A stretch of DNA of 64,000 bases from Streptomyces davaonensis JCM 4913 (GCF_000349325.1 NC_020504.1:3320053-3384052), one strand, 5' to 3'. Positions 26,926-35,458 are shown, counted from the stretch's first letter. The notes: generated by a model from the sequence alone, not told the origin. Made by a program: numbers and translations.

Positions 26926-27837
26926 TTATCCGGCCGCCCGAGCGCGCAGCGCGGCGACCACCCAGGCGAAGTCCTCCGCGTGCGGGGGCGCGGGCTGCCG
27001 GTTGACGACGGCAAGGAGTTCGCGATAGCGGGCCACCCGGTCGTTGAAGCCGACCGTCATCCGTTCGAGTACCGCGGTCCGGTCCGCGTCGCCGAACAGT
27101 TCCCGCAGCACCTCCTCGGCCTCGGGCGCCTCGGGCGCTGTGCCGCGCTCCCTGGCCGGGGCGACCAGTTCCACCAGACGCTTGGCGAACCAGACGGACT
27201 GCCCGCGCGGGGCGTCCGGTGTGCGGTCCGCGGCGTTGAACTCCACCGCCCGCCGCATCTGCGCCCGGAACTCGGGGTCCTGGAGCATCTCGGCCAGCTC
27301 CACCCAGGCGTCGACCTCCTCGGGCGTCGGATCGTCGGCGAGCCGGACGGCGGTGCGCCGCATCCGCTCCCGGATGTCCGGGTCGACCGTGTCGAGCCCG
27401 TGCAGCGCCTCCGCCACGAACTCCTCCATGATGCGCTGTCGCTCCGCCGCCGACAGCCGGGCCAGTTTGTTCATCAGGGTCATCTCCTCCGCGGTCGCGC
27501 CGCGTCTCGCGACGGTCGACAGCACCGCACGGATCACCTTCAGCGAGCGGATCTGGGCGTCCAGCGCCGTCACATGCGCCGCGGCGACCTCGGCGACCGT
27601 CCGCTCCCCCGCCAGCACCTGGCGTACGTCGTCCAGGCCAAGGCCCATGTCCCGCAGGGTGCGGATCAGTTCCAGGCGGGCGGCGGACTCGGCGTCGTAG
27701 AGCCGGTAGCCGCCGCTGGAGCGGGTCACGGGGTGCAGGACGCCCTCGTCGGACCAGTAGCGGATGGTGCGCACGGTCAGCCCGGTGGCCCTGGCCAGTT
27801 CGCCGATGGTGAGGAGTCCGGTGCCGTCGTCGATCAT
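26926..27837 (-). CDS. MerR-family transcriptional regulator
   Basis: A 303-aa regulator. The N-terminal MerR winged helix is clear: LLTIGELARATGLTVRTIRY and WSDEGVLHPVTRSSGGYRLY, then LRDMGLGLDDVRQVL and a dimer coiled coil (residues 75-115). The long C-terminal region (about 180 residues) is helical, acidic and lacks metal-binding cysteines, so it probably binds an organic ligand or acts as a sensor of unknown type. It is divergent from a GNAT acetyltransferase gene, with an inverted repeat between them. Confidence 0.86.
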   Translation of the reverse strand: MIDDGTGLLTIGELARATGLTVRTIRYWSDEGVLHPVTRSSGGYRLYDAESAARLELIRTLRDMGLGLDDVRQVLAGERTVAEVAAAHVTALDAQIRSLKVIRAVLSTVARRGATAEEMTLMNKLARLSAAERQRIMEEFVAEALHGLDTVDPDIRERMRRTAVRLADDPTPEEVDAWVELAEMLQDPEFRAQMRRAVEFNAADRTPDAPRGQSVWFAKRLVELVAPARERGTAPEAPEAEEVLRELFGDADRTAVLERMTVGFNDRVARYRELLAVVNRQPAPPHAEDFAWVVAALRARAAG

Positions 27838-27843
27838 GTCTGG

Positions 27844-27873
27844 GAGTCTGGACCTTCCAGTGGGTGGAGACTC
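27844..27873. promoter_or_regulatory. possible MerR operator
   Basis: GAGTCT and AGACTC arms 18 bases apart in the 47-base divergent region between the MerR and GNAT genes. MerR proteins use such widely spaced repeats inside promoters. Arms of 6 bases give moderate support. Confidence 0.45.
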
Positions 27874-27884
27874 AAGGAGCGCGG

Positions 27885-28571
27885 GTGGAGACCTTGCGGG
27901 ACATTCTCGACGCGGCGGCCGGCGGAACCTTCCCGCCCCCGGACGGCCGTACGACCGTCGTGCCTCAGCCCTCCCCCAGGGACGCCGGGGTGTTCGCCTT
28001 CACCGCGCACTCCGTGATCGCCACCGATGAGGATCCGTGGGGGTCCCCCCTCTGGGGGAGGGTGTACGACACCCTCCGCGCGCTGGACTGCGACGCGCTG
28101 GCCGCCACGATGAACCCCCGGTTCCTGACCGCTCTCATGGAACGGACCGGGCGCGGCACGGACACGATCGACGTGATGACGATCGCCGCTCCCCTCGTGG
28201 GGCGGCCCGCTGTGGGGCTGACGGAGATCGACGACCCCGGACATCCCCGCGTCGTGTCCTCGCGCAGGCGACGGGACGATGTGCGCGTGTGGGCCGCGGA
28301 GGGCGGTGTGCTGGTCCTCGGGCGCGGGGTCGCGGGGCGGCTGGAAGCCGCGGTCGAGGTCGCCGAGGACGTACGACACCGCGGGCTGGGGCGTGAACTG
28401 GCCGGTGCCGCACGGCAGTTGAGCGATGGTGAGCCCGTGTGGGCGCAGATCTCGGCGGGGAACGCCCGCAGTCTGCGGGCGTTCCAGGCGGCCGGTTACC
28501 GGCCCGTGGGCTCCGAGCTGCTGCTCAGTGCCAGGCCTCGTAGTGCGGGTTGCTCTCGCAGCCGCTCATGA
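27885..28571 (+). CDS. GNAT-family N-acetyltransferase
   Basis: A 228-aa protein with a C-terminal GNAT core. The acetyl-CoA loop is seen in VAEDVRHRGLGRELAGAARQ (Q/R-x-x-G-x-G/A pattern), followed by the helix SAGNARSLRAFQAAGYRPVG. The N-terminal 100 residues are a helical extension with FTAHSVIATDEDPW. The GTG at 27885 after AAGGAG is the chosen start. The substrate is unknown. Its last 47 bases overlap the end of the convergent ADP-ribosyltransferase gene, and the final residues (ARPRSAGCSRSRS) are encoded in that overlap and may be a read-on tail. Confidence 0.78.
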   Translation: METLRDILDAAAGGTFPPPDGRTTVVPQPSPRDAGVFAFTAHSVIATDEDPWGSPLWGRVYDTLRALDCDALAATMNPRFLTALMERTGRGTDTIDVMTIAAPLVGRPAVGLTEIDDPGHPRVVSSRRRRDDVRVWAAEGGVLVLGRGVAGRLEAAVEVAEDVRHRGLGRELAGAARQLSDGEPVWAQISAGNARSLRAFQAAGYRPVGSELLLSARPRSAGCSRSRS

Positions 28572-29139
28572 TCTCGACCTTGGTGGACTTGTTCACCGGG
28601 CACACGCCGATGATGTACTTCCGGTCGATGCCTCCGGGGAAGGCCACCTCGACCTGGTCGGCCCACTTGTGCGTGTCACCGATGGTCTTGTTGACGTCGA
28701 TGCCGCCGGGGGCGTCGATGTAGTAGTTCCAGCCGGACTTCCACCACTTCTTGTACAGGTCGTGGTCGTACGTCGTGGAGACGTACGGGGAGGGCTGGTT
28801 GACCAGGACGTAACTCTCCACGTCGTACTGTCCGTTCACCACGTCCTTGGGCTTGAAGCCCTCCTCGAAGACGATCGAGGGGCCGCGGCCGTCGGCGCGG
28901 TAGAGGGTGCCGCAGGTCTTGCGCCAGGCCGGCTCGGGGGTGATCCGGCCGACGTCGACGCGGCGGTCGGCGGCGGCCTTGACCGGGTCCTCGTACTGGA
29001 CGGGACAGTCGGCCGGGGCGGGTGCCTTCAACGGGGATTGCGCGGGAGCCGTGGCCGCCGTCGTGGCGAGGACGGCGGCCAGGGACAGGACGACGGCAGC
29101 GGCGCGCCGCCGCAGCGGAGTTGTGATCATGGAGAGCAC
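28525..29139 (-). CDS. secreted mono-ADP-ribosyltransferase, ScARP/Scabin (pierisin-like) family
   Basis: A 204-aa exported enzyme of the family that ADP-ribosylates guanine in DNA and nucleotides. A basic N-terminus and hydrophobic stretch (AAAVVLSLAAVLATTAATAP) give a signal peptide. The active-site set is complete: R81 in TLYRADGRGP, the S-T-T version of the STS motif (S121 in YVSTTYDHD), and Q162-x-E164 in DQVEVAFPGG. The NAD/substrate loop carries WWKSGWNYY. Four cysteines (45, 76, 180, 194) can form two disulfides. The spacing of Arg, Ser and Gln-x-Glu agrees with S. coelicolor ScARP as I recall it. The GTG at 29139 and ATG at 29130 are both possible starts. No immunity gene is evident next to it. 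Confidence 0.88.
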   Translation of the reverse strand: MLSMITTPLRRRAAAVVLSLAAVLATTAATAPAQSPLKAPAPADCPVQYEDPVKAAADRRVDVGRITPEPAWRKTCGTLYRADGRGPSIVFEEGFKPKDVVNGQYDVESYVLVNQPSPYVSTTYDHDLYKKWWKSGWNYYIDAPGGIDVNKTIGDTHKWADQVEVAFPGGIDRKYIIGVCPVNKSTKVEIMSGCESNPHYEAWH

Positions 29140-29219
29140 AATTCCGGTTCTGCGGCGACGCGTTGGGGATCTTCACCCGTACGGCGGCGTGTCAGTCGTC
29201 AGTCATCCGTCATCAGACG

Positions 29220-30398
29220 TCAGCGGAAGATGCCGGTGTGGCCCAGCGAGTAACGGCCCGGCTGCGGGTACACCGCCAGCCCGTGCGGGCCGCTGCCGAC
29301 CGGGATCCGGGCCAGCTGGGCGCCGGTTCGGGTGTCGATGGCGTACACCTCGGCGTCGTAACGGCCCGACAGCCACAGGACCTTGCCGTCCGCCGAGACG
29401 CCGCCCATGTCGGGGCTGCCGCCGTCGGGGAGCTGCCACTTCTTGGTGAGCTTGTCCTGGGTGAAGTCGAAGACGGAGACGCTGCCCTCGCCTCGGTTGG
29501 AGACGTACATCTCGCGGGAGTCGCGGCTGACGTACAGACCGTGGCAGCCCTTGCCGGTGGGCAGCAGCTTCGGCTTGTCGAACTTGTCGCCGTCCAGGAC
29601 CCACATGCCGTCGGCCATCATGTCGGCGATGTAGAACTTCTTGCCGTCCGGGGAGATCTTGACGTCCTGCGGCATGGCGCCGTCGAAGGGCAGCTTCTGC
29701 TGTCCGACGACCTCCATCCTCTCGGTGTCGACCTTGAGCAGCTCCCCGCTGAACTCGCAGGAGACGATGAAGTACTTGCCGTCCAGCGAGAAGTCGGCGT
29801 GGTTGACGCCGTAGCAGGTGACCGGCTCGGTCTTGACCCGCTTCATGGTGTGCGGGTCGCGGAAGACGAGTTCGCGGTCGAGGGAGGCCATCACGACGGC
29901 GTACTTGCCGTTGGGGGTGAAGTAGAGGTTGTACGGGTCGTGCACCTCCACCTCCTTGCCCGCCTTGCCGGTCCTGGGGTCGATGGGGGTGAGGGTGTGG
30001 CCGCGGTTGTTGTTGACCCACAGGGTCTTCATGTCCCAGGACGGCACGACGTGCTGGGGCTGGCGGCCCACCGGGATCGTGTCGATGATCTCGAACGTCT
30101 TGGGATCGATGACCGAGACCGTGTCGGACTCGGTGTTGGGGACGTAGACGCGGCTCGGGAAGTCCTTGACCACCGGGGAAAGCTTGCCTGGCCGGTCGGC
30201 GGCGTACACGTCCTTCGGGTCCAGCACCGGGGGCATGCCGGGCAGTCCCTGCACCGGCTGCTTCTTCTTCGGCGGGGCGGGGACGGCCGCGGCCTTGGTG
30301 GCGCGGGACTCCTTCTCCCTGGTCTCGGTGCCGCAGGCGGCGAGCGCGGCGAGGGCCGCGCCCGCGAGCAGGGTGGCCTTCACGATGTTGTGTTGCAT
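29220..30398 (-). CDS. beta-propeller lipoprotein (YncE / cytochrome d1-like repeats)
   Basis: A 392-aa exported lipoprotein. The signal ends in the lipobox ALAAC (C22), then a Lys/Pro linker. The rest is a seven-bladed-type propeller with YVTN-like repeats: RVYVPNTESDTVSVIDPKTF, LWVNNNRGHTLTPIDP, KYFIVSCEFSGELLKVDTER, EMYVSNRGEGSVSVFDFTQD and VLWLSGRYDAEVYAIDTRTG. No heme ligands or catalytic residues are evident, so it is likely a binding or scaffold protein at the cell surface. The ATG overlaps the stop of the deacetylase gene by one base (TGATG), so the two are translated together and probably act together on an extracellular polymer. Confidence 0.84.
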   Translation of the reverse strand: MQHNIVKATLLAGAALAALAACGTETREKESRATKAAAVPAPPKKKQPVQGLPGMPPVLDPKDVYAADRPGKLSPVVKDFPSRVYVPNTESDTVSVIDPKTFEIIDTIPVGRQPQHVVPSWDMKTLWVNNNRGHTLTPIDPRTGKAGKEVEVHDPYNLYFTPNGKYAVVMASLDRELVFRDPHTMKRVKTEPVTCYGVNHADFSLDGKYFIVSCEFSGELLKVDTERMEVVGQQKLPFDGAMPQDVKISPDGKKFYIADMMADGMWVLDGDKFDKPKLLPTGKGCHGLYVSRDSREMYVSNRGEGSVSVFDFTQDKLTKKWQLPDGGSPDMGGVSADGKVLWLSGRYDAEVYAIDTRTGAQLARIPVGSGPHGLAVYPQPGRYSLGHTGIFR

Positions 30399-31129
30399 CA
30401 ACTGAACAGCTCCGTGGTGGTGACGGCGGTCAGTCCGCGGCGGTGGAGGTCTTCGAGTACGGCGGGGAGGGCGGCGACCGTGTCCTCGTAGCCGAAGTGC
30501 AGGCTCACGATCGATCCGGGGCGGATGTCGGTGGTGAGGGTGTCGGCGAGGGCGGTGGGGCCGCGGCCCGTGAAGTCGAGGGGGTCGACGTCGTAGGAGA
30601 GGACGTGGGGGTATCCGGCATCCTCGGCCAGGCGGGCGACGAGCGGGGAGGCCCGTGCGGCGCGGGAGGGGCGGAACCAGGGGCCGACGGTTCCGGTGAG
30701 GCGCTTCAGGCGCCGCGCGCAGTCGGCGATCTCGGCTCGCGCCTCCGCCTCGGGCAGGGCGTTGATGTCGAGGTGGTGCTGGGTGTGGTTGCCGAGGTCG
30801 TGGCCGGCGTCGAGGATGCGGCGGGCGAGGGCGGGGTTGGCGTCCAGCCAGGTGCCCACGGCCAGCACGGTGAGACGGGCGCCGTGTTCGTCGGCCGCGT
30901 CGAGGATCGCCTCGGCGGTCGCGGGGTCGCCGTCGCCGTGGAAGGTGAGGGCCACTCGGCTCGTGTTGCCGGGCCCGTGGGTGAGGTGGGTCGGGCGGCC
31001 CGGGATGCGGTGGGGGCGCGAGGGCTCGGGCGTGGCGGGGTGGCCGACGGCGCGGGTGGGAGTGCAGGCCGTTGCGGCGACCAGGGCGGCGGCGGCACGG
31101 AGCACCGTCCGGCGGTCGGTCTTGATCAC
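30398..31129 (-). CDS. polysaccharide deacetylase-family lipoprotein (CE4, atypical motif 1)
   Basis: A 243-aa exported NodB-fold protein. The N-terminus RRTVLRAAAALVAATAC has a twin Arg and a lipobox-like cysteine (C22). The NodB motifs can be followed: motif 1 is VALTFHGDGD where family members have TFDDGP, so the usual base Asp is His64. Motif 2 is NHTQHH with metal ligands H115 and H119; motif 3 is WFRPSRAA; the last motif is IVSLHFG with H211. The likely substrate is N-acetylated glycan of the wall or matrix; the altered motif 1 may change or reduce activity. It starts at GTG and is coupled to the propeller gene. Confidence 0.8.
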   Translation of the reverse strand: MIKTDRRTVLRAAAALVAATACTPTRAVGHPATPEPSRPHRIPGRPTHLTHGPGNTSRVALTFHGDGDPATAEAILDAADEHGARLTVLAVGTWLDANPALARRILDAGHDLGNHTQHHLDINALPEAEARAEIADCARRLKRLTGTVGPWFRPSRAARASPLVARLAEDAGYPHVLSYDVDPLDFTGRGPTALADTLTTDIRPGSIVSLHFGYEDTVAALPAVLEDLHRRGLTAVTTTELFS

Positions 31130-31200
31130 GCGCCCTATTTAAAGGGGGGTTACGCCCGATTCCTCACGATTACTCCCCTTGGCGGTGAGGGCGGGTCCGG

Positions 31201-31704
31201 TCAGCGGTCCGCGACGCGCATCTCGAACCAGGTGGTCTTGCCCCGGGGGAGCAGGTCCACTCCCCAGCGGTCGGCCAGCTTGTCGACGAGGAACAGGCCC
31301 CGGCCGCTGATGTCCATCTCCTGGACCGGCATCAGACAGGGCAGGCCCCTGGAGGGGTCCCGGACCTCGATACGGATCCAGCCGCGGCGGCGGCGCATAC
31401 GGAGGCCGAAGACCCGGGCGCCGGTGTGGCGGACGGCGTTGCCTACCAGTTCCGAGACAAGTAAGACGGCGTCTTCCGTCATTTTGGGCGTCAGGCCCCA
31501 GTGGCGGAGTACTACTACCTGGGCCAGGCGACGGGCCGTGGCCGCGGATTCGGGACGGGAAGGGAGCGGAACTTCCGCCTCCGTGGGATTGCCGAACAAC
31601 TCCAGCGCCTTCAAGGCGTGTTCGTCCTCCACCGCCGGCGACCAGCGCGCCGCGGTCGCACGGCTGTGTCCCCGCGGCTGTTCGATACCCTCCAGCCCCG
31701 CCAT
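31201..31704 (-). CDS. anti-sigma/ATP-binding protein of the RsbW-SpoIIAB type
   Basis: A 167-aa protein with a GHKL (HATPase_c_2) fold. The N box is TEDAVLLVSELVGNAVRHTG; the G1 region is IRIEVRDPSRGLPCLM and the G2 region ISGRGLFLVDKLADRWGVDL, ending TTWFEMRVAD. Streptomyces has dozens of these single-domain proteins that act as anti-sigma factors or partner with STAS anti-anti-sigma proteins and PP2C phosphatases. No sigma or STAS partner is adjacent, so its partner must lie elsewhere. The ATG at 31704 was chosen; the longer frame upstream lacks similarity. Confidence 0.85.
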   Translation of the reverse strand: MAGLEGIEQPRGHSRATAARWSPAVEDEHALKALELFGNPTEAEVPLPSRPESAATARRLAQVVVLRHWGLTPKMTEDAVLLVSELVGNAVRHTGARVFGLRMRRRRGWIRIEVRDPSRGLPCLMPVQEMDISGRGLFLVDKLADRWGVDLLPRGKTTWFEMRVADR

Positions 31705-32013
31705 GCCCCCATCATGGCCGCCCAGAGCACGCCGCGGGGCCGTTCCGCTGGAATACGCCCCCCGGAATCCATCATTCCGCGAGCACGGATTGGCATATGC
31801 CGGCGGCAGTTCGGAGCCCGCCGCGGCCCGTCCGACCTGCGGCGGAGGCCCTGTTGACGGCAAGCGCCCGGCCCCCTCGACAAGTCAGGCTTAAGGCTGC
31901 CTTAAGGCTCCCATAAACCGTCCCATCGAGGGACCCGGATCAGACACCGCGTCAATTGCAAGGGGTTCCGGGGAAGAAGAAGGGGGACCCCGAGGGGGTC
32001 AAGGATCGGTGGT
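31705..32013. other. 309-base noncoding gap
   Basis: Lies between the start of the RsbW-like gene and the stop of the enoyl-CoA hydratase gene, both on the minus strand. It should contain the RsbW-like promoter. A short stem GACCCC-3-GGGGTC at 31986-32000 may end the hydratase transcript. The repeated word TTAAGGCT occurs near 31890. Nothing else is evident. Confidence 0.5.
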
Positions 32014-32781
32014 TCAGAGGAACTTCGCCTTGCCCGGGCCCTCCTCCACGAAGCTGCGCATGCCCGTCTCCCGGTCGGGCGTCGCGAACAGGCCCGCGAA
32101 CCAGTTGCGTTCCACCGCGAGACCGGTGTCGATGTCCGTCTCCAGGCCCGTGTCGATGGACTCCTTGGCGGCGCGCAGCGCGATCGCCGGGCCCTGCGCC
32201 AGCTTGGCCGCCCAGGCGTGCGCGGCCGTGTAGACCTCCTCGGCGGGGACCACGCGGTCCACCAGACCGAGCGTCAACGCCTCGTCCGCCTTGACCATCC
32301 GGCCGGTGAAGATGAGGTCCTTGGCCTTGGAGGGGCCGATCAGCCGGGACAGCCGCTGGGTGCCGCCCGCGCCCGGGATCAGGCCCAGCAGGATCTCCGG
32401 CTGGCCCAGCTTGGCGTTCTCCCCGGCGATCCGGAAGTCCGCGCACAGGGCGAGCTCGCAGCCGCCGCCGAGGGCGTACCCGGTCACCGCCGCGACCACC
32501 GGCTTGGGAATCCGGGCCACGGCGGTGAAGGAGTCCTGGAGGGCGCGGGCCCGCAGGACCATGGCCGTGTGGTCCATGGCCTGCATCTCCTTGATGTCCG
32601 CGCCCGCCGCGAACACCTTCTCGCCGCCGTAGATCACCACGGCGCGCACGTCGTCGCGCCGGGCCGCCTCCTCGGCGAGTTCCTTGAGGCGGTCCTGGGT
32701 GGCGATGTCCAGCGCGTTCATCGGGGGGCGGTCCAGGCGGAGCGTGCCCACACCGTCGGCGACTTCGAGATTCACGGTCAT
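32014..32781 (-). CDS. enoyl-CoA hydratase/isomerase family protein
   Basis: A 255-aa crotonase-fold enzyme, cytoplasmic. The CoA site is seen in FAAGADIKEMQAMDH and the oxyanion/active-site region in VTGYALGGGCELALCADFRI, with the acidic pair positioned as in hydratases (Glu in GGGCELALCAD and Glu in LGQPEILLGLIPGAGGTQRL). It should hydrate 2-enoyl-CoA in fatty or amino acid breakdown. The ATG at 32781 begins the conserved strand VNLEVADGVGTLRLDRPPMN. Flanking genes are unrelated, so it is probably transcribed alone. Confidence 0.9.
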   Translation of the reverse strand: MTVNLEVADGVGTLRLDRPPMNALDIATQDRLKELAEEAARRDDVRAVVIYGGEKVFAAGADIKEMQAMDHTAMVLRARALQDSFTAVARIPKPVVAAVTGYALGGGCELALCADFRIAGENAKLGQPEILLGLIPGAGGTQRLSRLIGPSKAKDLIFTGRMVKADEALTLGLVDRVVPAEEVYTAAHAWAAKLAQGPAIALRAAKESIDTGLETDIDTGLAVERNWFAGLFATPDRETGMRSFVEEGPGKAKFL

Positions 32782-32840
32782 GCCCCGCAGGTTAACGCCG
32801 ACTAACCGCGGGGCAGAAGGCGCGGCCCTCGTGACCCGCG

Positions 32841-34070
32841 CTACTTCGTCCACTCCTCCCAGGACATGTTCCAGCCGTTGAGGCCGTTGTCCGGGGCGAT
32901 GGTCTGGTCGTCGGAGTTCTTCACGACCACCACGTCGCCGATCATGGAGTGCTTGAAGAACCAGGCGGCCGGGGTGGAGCCGTCCCAGGCGCCCTTGACG
33001 TCGCGCAGGCCGACGCAGCCGTGGCTGGCGTTGTAGTTGCCGAAGGCGTCGCCGCCCCAGTAGTTGCCGTGGATGAAGGTGCCGGACTGGCTCAGGCGCA
33101 TCGCGTGCGGGACGTCGTCGATGTCGTACTCGCCGTCGTAGCCGACCGTGTCGCCGTTCATCCGGGTCTGGACGAACTTCTCGGTGATGACCATCTGGCC
33201 GTTCCAGGTGTCGTACCCGGGCTTGCCGGTGGTGACCGGGAGGGTCTTGACGACCTTGCCGTCCTGCATGACCTTCATGTGCTTGGTCTTCACGTCGACG
33301 ACGGAGACCTGCTCACGGCCGATGGTGAAGGTGACGGTCTTCTTCTGCTCGCCGTAGACGCCGTCCCGGCCCTCGACGCCGTCGAGGTTGAGGTCGACGG
33401 TGACCTTGGTGCCTTCCTTCCAGTACTTCTCGGGGCGGAAGTCGAGGCGGTCGTTGCCGAACCAGTGGCCCTTGACGTCCACGGCCGGCTCGGTCTTGAT
33501 GGTGACGGCGTTCCGGACCTCGTCCGGGTTGGTGATGCCCCGGTCGAAGCGGAGCGAGAACGGCATTCCGACGCCGACCTTCGAACCGTCCTCCGGAGTG
33601 AAGGAGCCGGTGAAGGTGGACTGCGGCGTCAGCGTGGTGAAGCTGGAGTCCTCGGCGGCCTCGCGGCCCTCGGAGTCCTTGGCGACCGCGTGCACGGTGT
33701 ACTTGGTGGCCGCCGACAGATGCGTGGACGGGGTCCAGCTCGCGCCCCCGTCGGTGATCTTCCCGGATATCGCCTTGCCCTTGCCGTCCTTGACGACGAC
33801 CTCGGACAGTTTGCCCTTGCTCGCGCTGACCTTGAGGGCGCCGCTGGTGTCGACGGACTTGGCGCCGTCCTTGGGGGCTATGGAGACCACGGCCTGCGAC
33901 GGCTTGCTGTCGGCCGCGCCGGAGTCCTTGCCCTTGCCCTTGCCGTCGCCGGAGCCCGAGTCGGAGCCCCCGCCGCACGCGGTGACGGTCAGCAGAAGGC
34001 CCCCCGCGAGCACTGCGGCGAGCCTTCCACGCCCCCCAACCGACGCCCCCGATATCGGTCGCACGTTCAA
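32841..34070 (-). CDS. L,D-transpeptidase lipoprotein, copy 1
   Basis: A 409-aa cell-wall enzyme making 3-3 cross-links in peptidoglycan. TTG start after GGGAG; signal ending in the lipobox LTVTAC (C32), then a Gly/Ser/Asp linker. Two Ig-like (Big) domains cover about residues 60-250 as in mycobacterial Ldt enzymes. The YkuD catalytic domain has FIHGNYWGGDAFGNYNASHG followed by the catalytic Cys (SHGCVGL) and R in GLRD. The C-terminal extension ends NGLNGWNMSWEEWTK. A close paralog lies 143 bases upstream on the same strand with the same architecture. Confidence 0.93.
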   Translation of the reverse strand: MNVRPISGASVGGRGRLAAVLAGGLLLTVTACGGGSDSGSGDGKGKGKDSGAADSKPSQAVVSIAPKDGAKSVDTSGALKVSASKGKLSEVVVKDGKGKAISGKITDGGASWTPSTHLSAATKYTVHAVAKDSEGREAAEDSSFTTLTPQSTFTGSFTPEDGSKVGVGMPFSLRFDRGITNPDEVRNAVTIKTEPAVDVKGHWFGNDRLDFRPEKYWKEGTKVTVDLNLDGVEGRDGVYGEQKKTVTFTIGREQVSVVDVKTKHMKVMQDGKVVKTLPVTTGKPGYDTWNGQMVITEKFVQTRMNGDTVGYDGEYDIDDVPHAMRLSQSGTFIHGNYWGGDAFGNYNASHGCVGLRDVKGAWDGSTPAAWFFKHSMIGDVVVVKNSDDQTIAPDNGLNGWNMSWEEWTK

Positions 34071-34213
34071 GACTTTCTCTCCCCTCGACGGGCCTGGCCA
34101 GGCCCCCTCCCCCGCGCGTCAGCACGCGCTCGGCGCATATTAACCTCAAGGTCATCCGGCTCGGCGCCCCGCAATTGTCACCGTTCCGTACCGAGTTCGG
34201 CGCCGACGTCCCG

Positions 34214-35458
34214 TTACTTCACCGCGCTCCCGGCCTGCCACGCCTTCCAGTCCATGTTCCACCCGCCGAGGCCGTTGTCGGGAGCCACCTTCTTGTCCTT
34301 GCTGTGGACGACCTCGACCACGTCCCCGATCAGGCTGCGGTCGAAGAACCAGCCCGCGGGGGTGTCCGAGCTGCCGCCCTTGACGTCCCTGAGTCCCACG
34401 CAGCCGTGGCTGACATTGGTGTTCCCGAAGGCGTCCGGCGCCCAGTAGTTGCCGTGCAGGAAGGTGCCGGACTCGGTGAGCCGCATGGCGTGCGGCACAT
34501 CCGGGATGTCGTACTCGCCCCTGCCGTCGTCGTCGGTGAAGCCGACCGTCGCGCCGTTCATCCGGGTCACTTCGAGCATCTCGGTGACGACCATCCTGCC
34601 GTTGTAGGTGGTTGTCTTCGGGGCGCCCGCCGTGATCGGCACGGTGGCGAGCAGCTCGCCCTCGCGCCGCACCTCCATGGTGTGCGCGGCCGCGTCGACG
34701 GTGGAGACCTGATGGCGGCCGACGGTGAAGGAGAACGTCTTGTACTGAAGGCCGTAGACCCCGGGCGCGCCTTCCACGTCACGGAGTTTGAGGGAGACGG
34801 TGACCTGGGTGCCGGGCTTCCAGTACGTCTCGGGGCGGAAGTCGAGGCGGCCCTTGCCGAACCAGTGCGGGCGGATCTCGACGGCCGGGCGGGCGGTGAC
34901 GTGCACGGCGCGTTCCACGGCCGCGCGGTTGGCGATCTCCCGGTTGAACTCCAGGGAGACGATCATTCCGGTGCCGACGGTGGATCGGTTCTCGGGGGTG
35001 ACGTATCCGATGAAGCGTTCCTCGGGGACGTAGGTGGTGAAGGTGGTGTGCCGGGCGGAGCGGCGGCCGTGGCCGTCCAGGGCCACCACGTCGACGGTGT
35101 AGCGGGCGGCCAGCGCCAGTTGTCGGTCATCGGGCTCCCAGCGCAGCCCGTCGGCGGAGATCTGCCCGGGAACCGGGGTCTCCTGCGCGTCCTGGGAGCT
35201 GACGACCTTCACCGATTCCAGCCGCCCGCTGTTCACCCGTACCAGCAGCGCTTCCTCCGGGTCCACGCCCTTGCTGCCGTCGTCCGGTGTGACCCTGATG
35301 ACCTCCTGTGGTGACCGAGGTTTGCCTAGTCCGCCGAGACCGACCCCACCGGTGGTGTCCGAAGTACAGCCGGCGGCCCCGGCCAGCAGTCCTGCCCATG
35401 TCAGTACGGCGGCCAGCGCGGCCCCCGCGCGCCGCGCGCGCCCTTGTGCATGCCTCAC
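34214..35458 (-). CDS. L,D-transpeptidase lipoprotein, copy 2
   Basis: A 414-aa paralog of the neighbouring L,D-transpeptidase. The signal peptide ends in the lipobox AGAAGC; Ig-like domains follow (VIRVTPDDGSKGVDPEEALL, RFIGYVTPENRSTVGTGMIV). The YkuD domain has FLHGNYWAPDAFGNTNVSHG then C (SHGCVGLRD), and the end LGGWNMDWKAWQ matches copy 1. The GTG at 35458 was preferred; upstream frame to 35581 would add a non-signal extension. Between the pair the catalytic motifs are identical while linkers differ, suggesting an old duplication with retained activity of both. Confidence 0.92.
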   Translation of the reverse strand: MRHAQGRARRAGAALAAVLTWAGLLAGAAGCTSDTTGGVGLGGLGKPRSPQEVIRVTPDDGSKGVDPEEALLVRVNSGRLESVKVVSSQDAQETPVPGQISADGLRWEPDDRQLALAARYTVDVVALDGHGRRSARHTTFTTYVPEERFIGYVTPENRSTVGTGMIVSLEFNREIANRAAVERAVHVTARPAVEIRPHWFGKGRLDFRPETYWKPGTQVTVSLKLRDVEGAPGVYGLQYKTFSFTVGRHQVSTVDAAAHTMEVRREGELLATVPITAGAPKTTTYNGRMVVTEMLEVTRMNGATVGFTDDDGRGEYDIPDVPHAMRLTESGTFLHGNYWAPDAFGNTNVSHGCVGLRDVKGGSSDTPAGWFFDRSLIGDVVEVVHSKDKKVAPDNGLGGWNMDWKAWQAGSAVK

